From assembly GCA_016217595.1 (NCBI GenBank), contig JACRHS010000018.1:1-64000 (forward strand): 64,000 nt of DNA. Direction: 5' to 3'. The position numbers and the translations under genes are program-made. This document shows positions 20,134 through 28,267 of the stretch, one piece after another (the first letter of the stretch is position 1; each line of letters begins with the position of its first letter). Below the pieces are notes generated by a model. The model worked only from the letters and a program-made list of their open reading frames with translations. It was not told where the DNA came from and did not search any database. The DNA is from Opitutia bacterium (lineage in GTDB: Bacteria; Verrucomicrobiota; Verrucomicrobiia; Opitutales; Opitutaceae).

Positions 20134-22035
20134 TTATTTCACAACGGGCTGCAAGCGCACGCCGCGGAGGCGCATCAGCTCGCCGGTCATCAGTGTGTGC
20201 GGCGCGACGGTGAGCAGGTGTGTGCCCGCGGAGAGTTCGACCAGCCCGAGCGTGATGGCTTGCGCTTTGCCGGGTAGTACCGGGCCGGCGAACGTTTGCG
20301 CGCCGAGGCTGACGCGGTAGCTGTTGTCGCCCGCGGTCGCATCGTAGACGAGCGTGAGCGAGAAAACGCCGGGCGTGTTGGTGCGCACCATCCAGTTCAC
20401 CGACTCGTCCGGTTTCGTCCAGTTCTCCACGTAGGCATTGCCGGCTTTGCCGGCGCCAAAACGCAGCACGCGTCCCTGGAGCGTGGCGTCGAAGGCGCGC
20501 AACCAGTTTTCGGCGACCGTGGGCGAGAGCAGTCGGGTCGAGTCGGTGACGGGATCTTCCGCGCATTCCACGGCGATGACCGAGTTGACGGGATCGGGCG
20601 CGACCGCAGGCACGGTGAGAACAACATCGAGCGGGTTTAACCGTGCCACGGGCAGCGCCGTGCGCTTGGGATCGGCGAGCAAGTACGCGCGGCGCACTTC
20701 CGATTTGAGCCCGCCCACGACGAGCTTTCCGTCGGCCGGCCACGCGAAGACGTGCAAGTATAGCGTGCGGCCTTTGCGGGTGGACTCGCCCCACGCCTGC
20801 ACTGCGAGCGGCGTGCGCTTGGCGCCATGGATCGCCTCGGCGTTGGTCGCCCACCAGCGGCCGATGCCTTCGAGAATCGCCACGTCCTTCGGGTCGATGC
20901 GGCCGTCGCCCATCGGACCGATGTTCAGGAGCGTGTTGCCGCCGCGCGCCGTGGCCTTGGTCAGGAGGCCGACGAAATGGCTGGCGGGTTTATGTGAGTG
21001 ATCGAACGGGCTCCAGCCGTACGATTCGTTGGTCGTCGGGATCGCCTCCCAGTCGCGGGCGTGAGGCGGAAACTCCGCGGGCTTGTCGGTCGTCGAGTCG
21101 TAGTCGCCCATGCCGCGGAGGAGCCGGCCGTTGACGACGAGGCGCGGACTGGCGGCGCGCACGGCCTGCAGGATGCGCAGATTCTCCTCGGGCGGCAGCT
21201 TGTGCGGCGTGTCGAACCACAGCAGATCGGGATCGTAGTTGGCGATGAGTTCGCGCAGCTGCGGGAGCGCCTTGGTGTCGACGTAGCGGCGGGCGCGCGG
21301 CAGGAAATCCGGCGTGGTCAGCCACCACTCGCGGCCGCCGATGAGGGTGTCGCCGCCGGGATTTTGGTAATCCCAGTCGTTGCCCGGCGCATCGGCTTCG
21401 CCCCAGTCGAACGCGTGGGAATAATAGAAGCCGAATTTCAAACCGGCCGCGCGACAGGCGTCGCGGAGTTCGCGCATGGGATCGCGTTTGAACGGGGTGG
21501 CGCGGACGATGTTGTAGTCGCTCGCCGCGGAGTCGTACATCGCGAAGCCGTCGTGGTGCTTGGCGGTGATCACGAAGTAGCCGGCGCCCGCGGCTTGCGC
21601 GAGGCGGATCCACTCGCGGGCGTCGAAGGCGGCGGGGTTGAAACTGCCCGCGGCCTCGGCGCGGTACGCGGCGATGGGAATCTTGAGCCGCCGCTGGATG
21701 TGCTCGGTGTAACCGGTGGTGATCTTCTGATCGTGCCAGACGCCGCCGAGCCCGGAATAGATGCCCCAGTGGACGAACAGCCCGAAGCGCGCCTCCCGCC
21801 ACCATTGCAACCGCGCGTCGCGCGACTGCATCGATTCGCGCCACCAGTCGAGACCCGGGCTGGCGGGATCAAACGCGGTCGCAGCTTCGTCGCCCTCGTA
21901 GTCGGCGGGTTTTGCGGCCGCGGCACGGGCGGTTCCGGCGAGAGGCTGGCTGGCGAGTAAGCACAGCAGGCAGAGCGCAAAGCCGGCGCGCCAACCGGCC
22001 GCGCCCGAGGGGGGAGGGGGGAGGAGCAACGTCAC
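20134..22035 (-). CDS. Secreted GH29 alpha-L-fucosidase
   Basis: 633 residues, GTG at 22035, with a signal peptide (AGFALCLLCLLASQPLAG). The GH29 barrel is clear: RFGLFVHWGIYSG (83-95), ITAKHHDGFAMYDS (156-169), FGFYYSH, and YDPDLLWFDTP with Asp275 as the expected nucleophile. The C-terminal third is beta-rich (VYDATAGDNSYRVSLGAQ), like the carbohydrate-binding lobe in this family. It would release alpha-linked fucose from host or algal glycans in the periplasm or outside. It complements the sialidases and sulfatase elsewhere in the window. No partner gene is on the same strand nearby. Confidence 0.92.
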   Translation of the reverse strand: MTLLLPPPPSGAAGWRAGFALCLLCLLASQPLAGTARAAAAKPADYEGDEAATAFDPASPGLDWWRESMQSRDARLQWWREARFGLFVHWGIYSGLGGVWHDQKITTGYTEHIQRRLKIPIAAYRAEAAGSFNPAAFDAREWIRLAQAAGAGYFVITAKHHDGFAMYDSAASDYNIVRATPFKRDPMRELRDACRAAGLKFGFYYSHAFDWGEADAPGNDWDYQNPGGDTLIGGREWWLTTPDFLPRARRYVDTKALPQLRELIANYDPDLLWFDTPHKLPPEENLRILQAVRAASPRLVVNGRLLRGMGDYDSTTDKPAEFPPHARDWEAIPTTNESYGWSPFDHSHKPASHFVGLLTKATARGGNTLLNIGPMGDGRIDPKDVAILEGIGRWWATNAEAIHGAKRTPLAVQAWGESTRKGRTLYLHVFAWPADGKLVVGGLKSEVRRAYLLADPKRTALPVARLNPLDVVLTVPAVAPDPVNSVIAVECAEDPVTDSTRLLSPTVAENWLRAFDATLQGRVLRFGAGKAGNAYVENWTKPDESVNWMVRTNTPGVFSLTLVYDATAGDNSYRVSLGAQTFAGPVLPGKAQAITLGLVELSAGTHLLTVAPHTLMTGELMRLRGVRLQPVVK

Positions 22036-22165
22036 AGCACGGCGAAACTACGTCGCCGTGACCGAGACCGACAACGCCGAAAAGACCGCCTGCCAGCGAG
22101 ACGGCCGCCGATGGCAGGTGGTGGCAGAGGTTATGAGTCGTGGCGGCGCGCGGTGGGGGCGGTTA

Positions 22166-22514
22166 CTATTTGGTGGCCGATTGCACGAGTTGGTTGATCT
22201 GCCGGGTCGCCTTTACGCGGGCGGCAATGGCCCGGAAAAGCGCGTGCTGGGTCGGGGAGAGCAGCGGTTGCGTCTGGCTGACGGCCACGTCCCAGTCGAT
22301 GGAGTCCCGGCTCACCGGCTTCCCTTCCTGGAATTGGCGGCTGGCTTTGACGATCGCCTGGGTCAGCGGCTCGGCCGACTCCGGCGCGAGCGGGTGCTGG
22401 TTTGGGCGTTACTTCTGCGCGCTCGGCGTTTTCGGCGTGGCTCGTGACGCTCACATATGGAAGCGAAGCGGCGACGGTGGTGACAAGGAGGAGAAATTTT
22501 ATGGAGTGGGTCAT
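22166..22514 (-). pseudogene. Small secreted LTPEQ-domain protein, frameshifted
   Basis: The start at 22514 opens a signal peptide (MTHSIKFLLLVTTVAASLPY). After about 30 codons the frame meets a 9-bp array (22413-22439) and then loses homology. In the +1 frame the sequence resumes as a good domain: PESAEPLTQAIVKASRQFQ, then SIDWDVAVSQTQPLLSPTQ, ending in TAG at 22166. The total of 349 nt is one more than a multiple of three, consistent with a single shift. The downstream part resembles the end of the protein at 22596-23501 (YNWQRAVAQAYNVLTPEQ). It is third in a row behind the sigma gene at 25099. A sequencing error cannot be excluded. Confidence 0.7.
22413..22439. repeat. Three degenerate 9-bp units inside the frameshifted gene
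   Basis: TTCTGCGCG, CTCGGCGTT and TTCGGCGTG are consecutive on the plus strand. Read on the coding strand they give HAENAERAE, a low-complexity phrase that recurs in spurious proteins. They lie exactly at the junction between the signal-peptide frame and the domain frame. Confidence 0.55.
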
Positions 22515-22595
22515 GGTTGGGAAAAAGCGGGGCCAGCGCCGCCTTCTGCGGCGGTCGTGATGCGGGCGTTACTGGCGCAGTCTCGGACCGTGCAG

Positions 22596-23501
22596 CTACG
22601 GCTTCCAGGCGATCAGTGCGGCGATGATTTTAATCTCGGTCTGGCGCTGCTCGGCCGTGCGTTGCAGGACGGCGCGCTGTTCTGGCGTCAGCACGTTGTA
22701 TGCTTGCGCCACCGCGCGTTGCCAGTTGTACGCGTCCTGGCTCGGAGCGCTGCCTGGCGTGGAGGGGAGGCGGGTATCGGCCAGGATCTGCGTGAGCTGT
22801 GTGGCTTGTGCCACGGAGAGCGGTGCAGCGGCGGCGGCCATCTCACCGGCGATAGCGGAGACGGCACGATCTCGCGCGGCCATGGTGCGGCTGTACTGGA
22901 GATAGTCGTCGAAGCCTTCCGCGCCGAGGAGCTCGGTCAGTGCTCCGTTCATTTCGCTGCGATAATCCTGCACGACGGATTGCGGCGCTGAGGTGCCGAG
23001 AGTCAGTTCCGAACCTTTGAGGTCGATGCCGATTTGCGCCACGCGTCCCATGATATCCTTGAAACGCTCGATCTGGGCCGGGGTGAGATTGCGTGCTTTG
23101 AAAAACGGCGCGTAGGAAATGCCCGCTTTCGCCAGCGTGGCGGCGAGCAAACTGGCCTGCGCTTTGGGGTCATTGAAAACGCGCGCCTCTGCGGTGCGGC
23201 GGGCGGCGTTGTAGTCGGATTTCTGTGCCGGCGGTGGCACAGCTGCGCGTACCGGTGCCGGCGGTGGCGCTTCGTCCGGTTGACGGTCGAGCGCGGTTTG
23301 CTGCTGCGTACGCTGGTTGTCGAGGTCGGTGAGACGGGTCGTGAGACGCTGGATATCTTGATCGATTGACTTCTGACGAAGGCCCATCTCAGCGAGTGCG
23401 GCGCGAGCATTTAGGTTGGCCGAGTGGGATTGCCACCATGAGACCGATCCGGCGGCGGCGAATGCGAGGGCAAGGGCGAAGAACAGGAAATTCCATTTCA
23501 T
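22596..23501 (-). CDS. Membrane-anchored LTPEQ-domain protein with coiled coil
   Basis: 301 residues. The ATG at 23501 opens an N-terminal anchor (MKWNFLFFALALAFAAAGS). A coiled coil follows (about 40-75, with DIQRLTTRLTDLDNQRTQQQ), then a Pro-rich linker (76-93) and an extracytoplasmic domain from about 110. That domain contains NLTPAQIERFKDIMG, ALTELLGAEGFDDYLQYSR, PLSVAQATQLTQIL and NVLTPEQRAVLQRTAEQRQ. Every one of these blocks has a counterpart, in the same order, in the C-terminal domain of the sigma factor immediately upstream, 14 bp away. LTxxQ motifs are known from periplasmic Spy/CpxP; whether this is the same fold is unknown. It is likely a binding or competing partner of the sigma factor's outer domain. 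Confidence 0.8.
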   Translation of the reverse strand: MKWNFLFFALALAFAAAGSVSWWQSHSANLNARAALAEMGLRQKSIDQDIQRLTTRLTDLDNQRTQQQTALDRQPDEAPPPAPVRAAVPPPAQKSDYNAARRTAEARVFNDPKAQASLLAATLAKAGISYAPFFKARNLTPAQIERFKDIMGRVAQIGIDLKGSELTLGTSAPQSVVQDYRSEMNGALTELLGAEGFDDYLQYSRTMAARDRAVSAIAGEMAAAAAPLSVAQATQLTQILADTRLPSTPGSAPSQDAYNWQRAVAQAYNVLTPEQRAVLQRTAEQRQTEIKIIAALIAWKP

Positions 23502-23515
23502 AAGGGCGCGGCTCC

Positions 23516-25099
23516 TTAGTTGGGGCGGTTTGTGCCCGCGGCGGCGGACGAAGACGTGGTGGCGGCCTGGGCGCGGCGGCGCGCCGTTTCCTGGCGTGTG
23601 CGCAGTTCGCTGAGCATCACCAGCTGGCTGCCGGTCAAAACCGTCTGCGCCTCGGCGAAGGTTTGGTCCCAGTCTTGCGACTTCTGGAGAAAGGAGCGGC
23701 CGGCTTGGTAATCGGAGTTGTTGCGCAGAAGGATTTGAGCAAAGCGCTCCGTCTGCTCGGGTGTCAGCGGTTTTTCCAGGTAGTAGGTGTTGCCAGCGAG
23801 CTCCGTTAGCAATGTGCGTGAACCGATGCCCCGCGAATAGTCGGTGAAGCGGGCGTAATTCTCGTCGCCGAGCAAGGCGCGCAGCTCCTGATTGCTGGTG
23901 GCGGTTGGGCCGGCGCCAAACGTGAAGGTCAGGAGTTTGCCATCCGGTTGGTTGAACGACAGGGTTTGGTGCCCCTGGATCAGGGTTTCGAGCCGGGCGG
24001 TTTGCTCCGGTGTCAGCTGGATCGAACGACAGAACGGGCCATACTGGCGGTCGAAGCTGGCTTTCTGGTACGCGTGGATCCACGCCGTCGCCTCCGGGTG
24101 CGCAGCGAGAAATTGCCGGCCTCGTTCCAAGGCCGCCTGCGTTTGCGTGGAGAGGGCGCTGGCCGAAGCTGGGCGAGCTGGCTGGGCCGGGCGGACCTCG
24201 GTGGTATTCAGCGGCGAGGCGGCGCGCTCAGCGTTGTCCAGACGTTGGCGCAACGTTTCCAGACGCTGCGTTGCGGTCGCGTAAGTTTGGCTCGCGGCAT
24301 TGCGGGCGCGTTCGAGCTCCCGGGTCTGCCGGGCCTCGTAGATGGCCGTGCCGATGGCCAGCATGCCGGTGATCGCAGCTATTCCCGTTATGGTTTTGGT
24401 CATGCTCATGAATTGAAGTGCACCGATCAGCGCACCGATGCCTCCGGCGGTCGCAGCCTGGGTGAGCGCGGTGCTCGCCACGCTCGCCGCCAGTCCTGCG
24501 GGTGCGGCGACGACCGCCTGGTGCGTGAGGGCGGCGCCGAGCGCCGCAGCGGTCGAGGTGATGCCGCGTTGCGCCAGCCGGGCGTGCAGCCGGTCGAGGG
24601 CCCGCTCAATGCGTTTGCGCGCGGCCTCCTCGGTGAGTTGCAAGGCGGCGCCGACTTCGGCCAGGGAACGGTCCTGAAAAAAGCGCAGCAGGATCGCGTC
24701 GCGGTCGCGGGTATTCAGTTCGCTCAACGCCTTGTCGAGCACCGGGCGGAGCTCCGCCCAATTGGTACCCGACTCGGCGGCGCCATTCAATTGCTCCGCC
24801 ATGTGCGCCTCCTGTTCGCGACGGACGCGACGAGCCTCCGTGCGCAGGACTTTGAGCGAGGCGTAGCGCGCACTCGTGAACAGCCAGCCGACCAATTCCG
24901 TGCGCCGGGATAGCGCCCCGGCTTTCCGCGCGAGATCGCTGAAGACCAGTTGCGTGACATCCTTGGCCCGGTGCGGGTCGTGCGTCTGGCGCAATGCGGC
25001 CGCGTGGACAAAATCGATGTGACGCCGCACCAACTCGGTGAAGGCGTCGTCGTCGCCCTCGACGGCGTAGCGGCGGAGAAGTTCGGCGTCATTGCTCAT
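23516..25099 (-). CDS. Membrane-tethered ECF-type sigma factor with extracytoplasmic LTPEQ domain
   Basis: 527 residues, ATG at 25099. ECF regions 2 and 4 occupy 1-178 (DAFTELVRRHIDFVHAAALR, VGWLFTSARYASLKVLR, DRDAILLRFFQDRSLAEVG, AARKRIERALDRLH). After an Ala-rich linker, a membrane helix is predicted at about 236-254 (TITGIAAITGMLAIGTAIY), followed by a coiled coil (257-292). The outer domain (about 320-510) contains LTPEQ at 362-366 and 445-449, ALLGDENYARFTDYSR, and DWDQTFAEAQTVLTGSQL. These blocks match the adjacent membrane protein (22596-23501) in the same order. The gene leads a three-gene operon. No separate anti-sigma factor is present, so regulation may be through the outer domain. 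Confidence 0.88.
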   Translation of the reverse strand: MSNDAELLRRYAVEGDDDAFTELVRRHIDFVHAAALRQTHDPHRAKDVTQLVFSDLARKAGALSRRTELVGWLFTSARYASLKVLRTEARRVRREQEAHMAEQLNGAAESGTNWAELRPVLDKALSELNTRDRDAILLRFFQDRSLAEVGAALQLTEEAARKRIERALDRLHARLAQRGITSTAAALGAALTHQAVVAAPAGLAASVASTALTQAATAGGIGALIGALQFMSMTKTITGIAAITGMLAIGTAIYEARQTRELERARNAASQTYATATQRLETLRQRLDNAERAASPLNTTEVRPAQPARPASASALSTQTQAALERGRQFLAAHPEATAWIHAYQKASFDRQYGPFCRSIQLTPEQTARLETLIQGHQTLSFNQPDGKLLTFTFGAGPTATSNQELRALLGDENYARFTDYSRGIGSRTLLTELAGNTYYLEKPLTPEQTERFAQILLRNNSDYQAGRSFLQKSQDWDQTFAEAQTVLTGSQLVMLSELRTRQETARRRAQAATTSSSAAAGTNRPN

Positions 25100-25108
25100 G
25101 TCCCTTTT

Positions 25109-25142
25109 CCTATAACACCCGCCGCCGCGAAAACCCGGACAA
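25109..25142 (-). promoter_or_regulatory. Candidate ECF autopromoter motif
   Basis: Minus strand: TTGTC, 10 nt, CGGCGGCGG, 5 nt, ATAGG, ending about 10 nt before the sigma start codon. The arrangement matches 15993-16027. The nearness of ATAGG to the ATG implies a very short leader if it is a -10 element. The rest of 25100-25360 shows no gene. Confidence 0.4.
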
Positions 25143-25360
25143 ATATTTGCTGATGGTTTGGACAACGCGCCGTGGCGACTTGCGGGCGGAGTCGCAAACG
25201 AGAGCGGTCTTGCCCGGCTGGCGCCGCCGCAAGGCATGACTACACACCCACGATTGTAGCGCGAGTAAAGCGCATAGACCACCGTCTAGCGTCGTCGGCT
25301 ACGACTGCGCGGATTCGATGCGGACGTGTGGTGACGCAGCGAATCGTGGTCGGAAAAAGC

Positions 25361-25780
25361 TCAGTCTTTCCGGGCGACGAACCATTCAACTGTGGCGGTC
25401 AGCGCCGATGTGCCTTTTTCGTCCTGAATCTCCACGGCGATTTCCAGCAGGGCGCGGCCTTTTCCGGTCAGCGTGGCGACGAACTCAGCTTTCTTTTCCG
25501 CCGTTATGCTCGCTTGGGCGAAAATCGCGCCGACGGCGGGCTTCCGAAATTTCGCCTCCACGCGCCGCACGACGGGGATGACGGCAATGCCGAGATCGCT
25601 GAACTCGCGCGCCAAGCAGTCGCCGCTCGCCGCTTCAGCGAGAGCGAAAAGTGCGCTGGCATGCACCGTGCCGAGGTGGTTGGTGTAACGCGGGTCGCCG
25701 GGCAACGAAAGACGGCCGTCCGGTTGCGGTGCGTGCGCGATGCCAATGAAGTGGTTGAAAGGCAGACTGGTGACATCCAT
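25361..25780 (-). CDS. Hotdog-fold thioesterase-like protein (DUF4442/PaaI-like)
   Basis: 139 residues. The central helix motif NHLGTVHASALFALAEAASG is typical of hotdog thioesterases; strand-rich sequence follows (AVIPVVRRVEAKFRKPAVG, FVATLTGKGRALLEIAVEIQ). The usual catalytic acid on the hotdog helix could be the Glu in LAEAASG. It may hydrolyse acyl-CoA or a related thioester in the cytoplasm; substrate unknown. The gene is isolated, with its stop 260 bp from the sigma start. Confidence 0.78.
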   Translation of the reverse strand: MDVTSLPFNHFIGIAHAPQPDGRLSLPGDPRYTNHLGTVHASALFALAEAASGDCLAREFSDLGIAVIPVVRRVEAKFRKPAVGAIFAQASITAEKKAEFVATLTGKGRALLEIAVEIQDEKGTSALTATVEWFVARKD

Positions 25781-25844
25781 GGGAAACAGCCGCCGACGCT
25801 AGGCCGGTTTTCCGGGACGTGAAGCCGAAAGGGCGTCGTGCGCT

Positions 25845-25980
25845 TCAGCGCATCGAGTGCAGCCCGATCATGTGGCCTTCGGTGTTGTGGACAAAGGTGG
25901 TGAAGCCGAGTTGCCGATGGGTAACTGCACTTTGAAGACGCACCCGTTGTTGTCCGCGGCGCTGTCAAACGGCGCAAAGC
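25845..25980 (-). pseudogene. C-terminal remnant of a VOC (glyoxalase-superfamily) protein
   Basis: Just before a TGA at 25847-25845 one minus frame reads LGFTTFVHNTEGHMIGLHSM, the characteristic end of VOC proteins. The preceding residues (SAADNNGCVFKVQLPIG) are in a different frame, so there is a shift between the two. No N-terminal half is found upstream, where a terminator begins. It is a decayed fragment rather than a working gene. Confidence 0.55.
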
Positions 25981-26005
25981 AAAAGGCCGCCCAGACGGCG
26001 GCCTT
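25977..26005 (-). terminator. Intrinsic terminator of the EF-hand gene
   Basis: AAGGCCGCC (25983-25991), loop CAGAC, GGCGGCCTT (25997-26005). Read on the minus strand the stem is followed by TTTTGCTTT. It lies about 30 bp past the EF-hand gene stop at 26037. Confidence 0.8.
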
Positions 26006-26036
26006 GATGCACTTATGGCGAACTTATCGGGAGAGT

Positions 26037-26552
26037 TTAGTCACTGGCAGGAGTTGGGCGTTGAACGCGTTGGCGATGGGGGCCGCGCGGGCCGAAGGCC
26101 GGGCGGATTTCGTCGCGGGTGAGCTGGCCGTCGCTGTTTTTGTCGAGCGTCTTGAGCGAGGTGGCGGCGGCGGCGATTTCGGCGGCGTTGAGCACGCCAT
26201 CGCCGTTCAGGTCGAGCGCGGCGAAAATCGGCGGCACGCGGCGCGGACGCACAGGGGCGTCAGCCGGCGGAGCAACCTCGGGACGGGCGGGCGCTGCCGG
26301 CAGGAAATCGGCGAACGCGAGGGTGCCGTCGCTCTCCTTGGCGAGGGTTTGGAGGACGGTGGGCGCGGCGGCGATTTCCCTGGCATCGAGCGTGCCATCT
26401 TCGTTGGCGTCGAAGACCACGATGCATGGATCGATGCGCGGTCCGCGGCCCGGAGGCGGCTGGTCGGTGGGCGAGGAGGTTTGGGCGAGCAACGTGGTTG
26501 TGCCGAGGGTCAACGCGAGGTTGAGCATACGCAGAGTCGTGAAGGATTTCAT
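26037..26552 (-). CDS. Secreted EF-hand protein
   Basis: 171 residues with a signal peptide (MLNLALTLGTTTLLAQ). At least three EF-hand loops are present: DANEDGTLDAREI, DLNGDGVLNAAEI and DKNSDGQLTRDEI, plus a partial one (KESDGTLAFADF). The C-terminal tail is Arg/Pro-rich. It probably binds Ca2+ in the periplasm or outside. Upstream, at 26684-26700, is a sequence nearly identical to one before the histidine kinase genes at 28268-28284, so it may belong to the same regulon as the orphan kinase. It ends at a good intrinsic terminator. Confidence 0.88.
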   Translation of the reverse strand: MKSFTTLRMLNLALTLGTTTLLAQTSSPTDQPPPGRGPRIDPCIVVFDANEDGTLDAREIAAAPTVLQTLAKESDGTLAFADFLPAAPARPEVAPPADAPVRPRRVPPIFAALDLNGDGVLNAAEIAAAATSLKTLDKNSDGQLTRDEIRPAFGPRGPHRQRVQRPTPASD

Positions 26553-26679
26553 GAGGGAGACGGTGTTTTCCGGTGGCGTTCGCCGTCACTCGATGGAGCG
26601 GCGGAAGAGACGAACGGACCGTTTGTACGCGCTCATTAAACCCGCGGCATGTTAGGCGATGATGTGGGGCGGAGCCCAA

Positions 26680-26700
26680 TTTTGTTAAGGCGGTGTAAAT
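26680..26700 (-). promoter_or_regulatory. Candidate OmpR-family operator upstream of the EF-hand gene
   Basis: The minus strand reads ATTTACACCGCCTTAACAA. Near-repeats TTTACA and TTAACA start 11 bp apart, the spacing used by OmpR/PhoB-type regulators. A close copy is at 28268-28286 (plus strand ATTTACACCCGCTTAACAA). It abuts the stop codon of the histidine kinase gene and lies about 130 bp before the EF-hand start. Confidence 0.5.
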
Positions 26701-28196
26701 CACGTCCCGGCGCGGGCGGTCGCGACGGGTAACCGGATCTCGGCGACAAAACCGTGCGGGGTGCGGTTGTCGAAACGCACCGTGCCGTGACAGGCGTGTA
26801 CGGCGTTTTTCACGATGGCCAGCCCGAGCCCGACGCCGCCGGACTCGCTGGTGCGGGCCGCCTCGGGGCGGTAAAACGGCTCGCCCAGATGAGGCAGCGC
26901 TGCGGGCGCGACGCCCGGTCCATCGTCGGCGACGGCGATGACGATTTGCTGCGGCCCCTCCTCGGCGGTGAGGGCGATGGCGCTGGCATCGCCGGCGTAG
27001 CGGAGGGCGTTGCGCACGAGATTGCCGAGGGCACGGGCGAAGAGTTCGGGATCGACCCGCACCTGCAAAGTCGGTGCCACGGCGACCGCCACGCGCGCGG
27101 CGGCGCCTTCGCGTTCGAGCATGCGTGCGACCAGCGGGGCCAGCGCGATTGTCTCCAGGCTGGATTCGCGCGGTCCGAGGCCGGCCTTGGTGAACGCGAG
27201 CAGTTCTCCCACCAGCGTCGACATGTGTTGCACCTCTTCGCGCACATCGGCCACGGCGGAACGCAGGGCCGGATCGGCGCGCTCCTCCAAGATGCCGGTG
27301 GCGAATTGCAGGCGCGCGAGAGGCGAGCCGAGCTCATGCGCGATGTCGCCCAGAAAACGGCGTTGCCCTTGCACGAACCCATCGAGCCGGCCGGCCATCA
27401 CGTTGATGGCTTCGCCGAGCCGCCCGAGCTCGTCGCGCCGGCCGGTGTGCACGCGGGTTTCGAAATGTCCCTCGGCAATGCGTTCGGTGGCGCGGGTGAT
27501 CTGGCCGACGGCGCGGGTGATGCCGCGGACCAGCGGCAGCCAGAACAAAATCGAGAAGCCGGCGACCGCGGCGGCAGTGATCAGCCAGGGCTTGAAATCG
27601 AAGAGCAGGCCGGAGCCCCACAACGAGTCGGTGACGGCGAGTAACGTGACGGGGCGACGGCGCGGTCCGTCGCCGATGGGCAGGGGCATGTGAATGCCGA
27701 TCCAGTAACGCGTGGGTTCGGTGGTGCGTTGAAAGAACCGGCCGCGCGCCGCGAAGCGTCCCATGCGCGGCCCCTCGGGTCGCGGTAGTTCGCTGCGGAC
27801 AAATTCGGGCGGGGGGAAAGGCGGTCCACCGGCAGGACGGAAGCCTTCGCCACCGGCGCGGGGCATGGGCAACCGGGCGCGCACCTCGGCGGGCAGATCG
27901 ACGGGCCGGCCGGCGAGCACGGTGCCGTCTTCCAGCAACAGCCGGAGCTCCACGCTGTACACGGCACTAAAGCGGGTGAGGACCTCGTCGCGGTTGCGCG
28001 TCGGATTTTGGCTGAGCTCGGCGGCGATCACCTCGCCGATGGCCTGCACCCGGGCGCCGGCCGGGCCGGAGATGAACGATTCCCAGCCAAAGCCGATCTG
28101 GGCGAAGAAAAAGAGCGCACCGCCGATGGCGAGCAACAGGAGATTGAGCAACAGCCAGAGCGAGACTTTGAACGAGAGGGGAAAGGCGAGTTTCAT
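26700..28196 (-). CDS. Orphan sensor histidine kinase (CpxA/EnvZ-like architecture)
   Basis: 498 residues: helix at about 10-32, a periplasmic loop of roughly 180 residues with an unusual Gly/Pro-rich stretch (GGPPFPPPEF), a second helix (ITAAAVAGFSILFWLPLV), HAMP, then the HisKA H-box FLGDIAHELGSPLARLQ and an HATPase with N box (LGNLVRNALRYAG), G1 (ADDGPGV) and G2 (GVGLGLAIV). The N-terminal region resembles metal- or envelope-sensing kinases. No response regulator gene is adjacent on this strand; the next gene in that direction encodes the EF-hand protein. The promoter region is shared with the divergent PAS kinase gene. Confidence 0.92.
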   Translation of the reverse strand: MKLAFPLSFKVSLWLLLNLLLLAIGGALFFFAQIGFGWESFISGPAGARVQAIGEVIAAELSQNPTRNRDEVLTRFSAVYSVELRLLLEDGTVLAGRPVDLPAEVRARLPMPRAGGEGFRPAGGPPFPPPEFVRSELPRPEGPRMGRFAARGRFFQRTTEPTRYWIGIHMPLPIGDGPRRRPVTLLAVTDSLWGSGLLFDFKPWLITAAAVAGFSILFWLPLVRGITRAVGQITRATERIAEGHFETRVHTGRRDELGRLGEAINVMAGRLDGFVQGQRRFLGDIAHELGSPLARLQFATGILEERADPALRSAVADVREEVQHMSTLVGELLAFTKAGLGPRESSLETIALAPLVARMLEREGAAARVAVAVAPTLQVRVDPELFARALGNLVRNALRYAGDASAIALTAEEGPQQIVIAVADDGPGVAPAALPHLGEPFYRPEAARTSESGGVGLGLAIVKNAVHACHGTVRFDNRTPHGFVAEIRLPVATARAGT

Positions 28197-28267
28197 GGCG
28201 GAGAAGTGGCGGCAGATGGGCCGGTCACGGCGGGCATGCTAGCCTTCCGCGGGAAAAAAGCCGCCGC

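Noticed and set aside
23502-24083. Upstream extension of the 22596-23501 gene by 194 codons
   Set aside because: It would overlap the sigma gene in another frame; Pro/Arg-rich shadow translation; the Met at 23501 gives a good membrane anchor.
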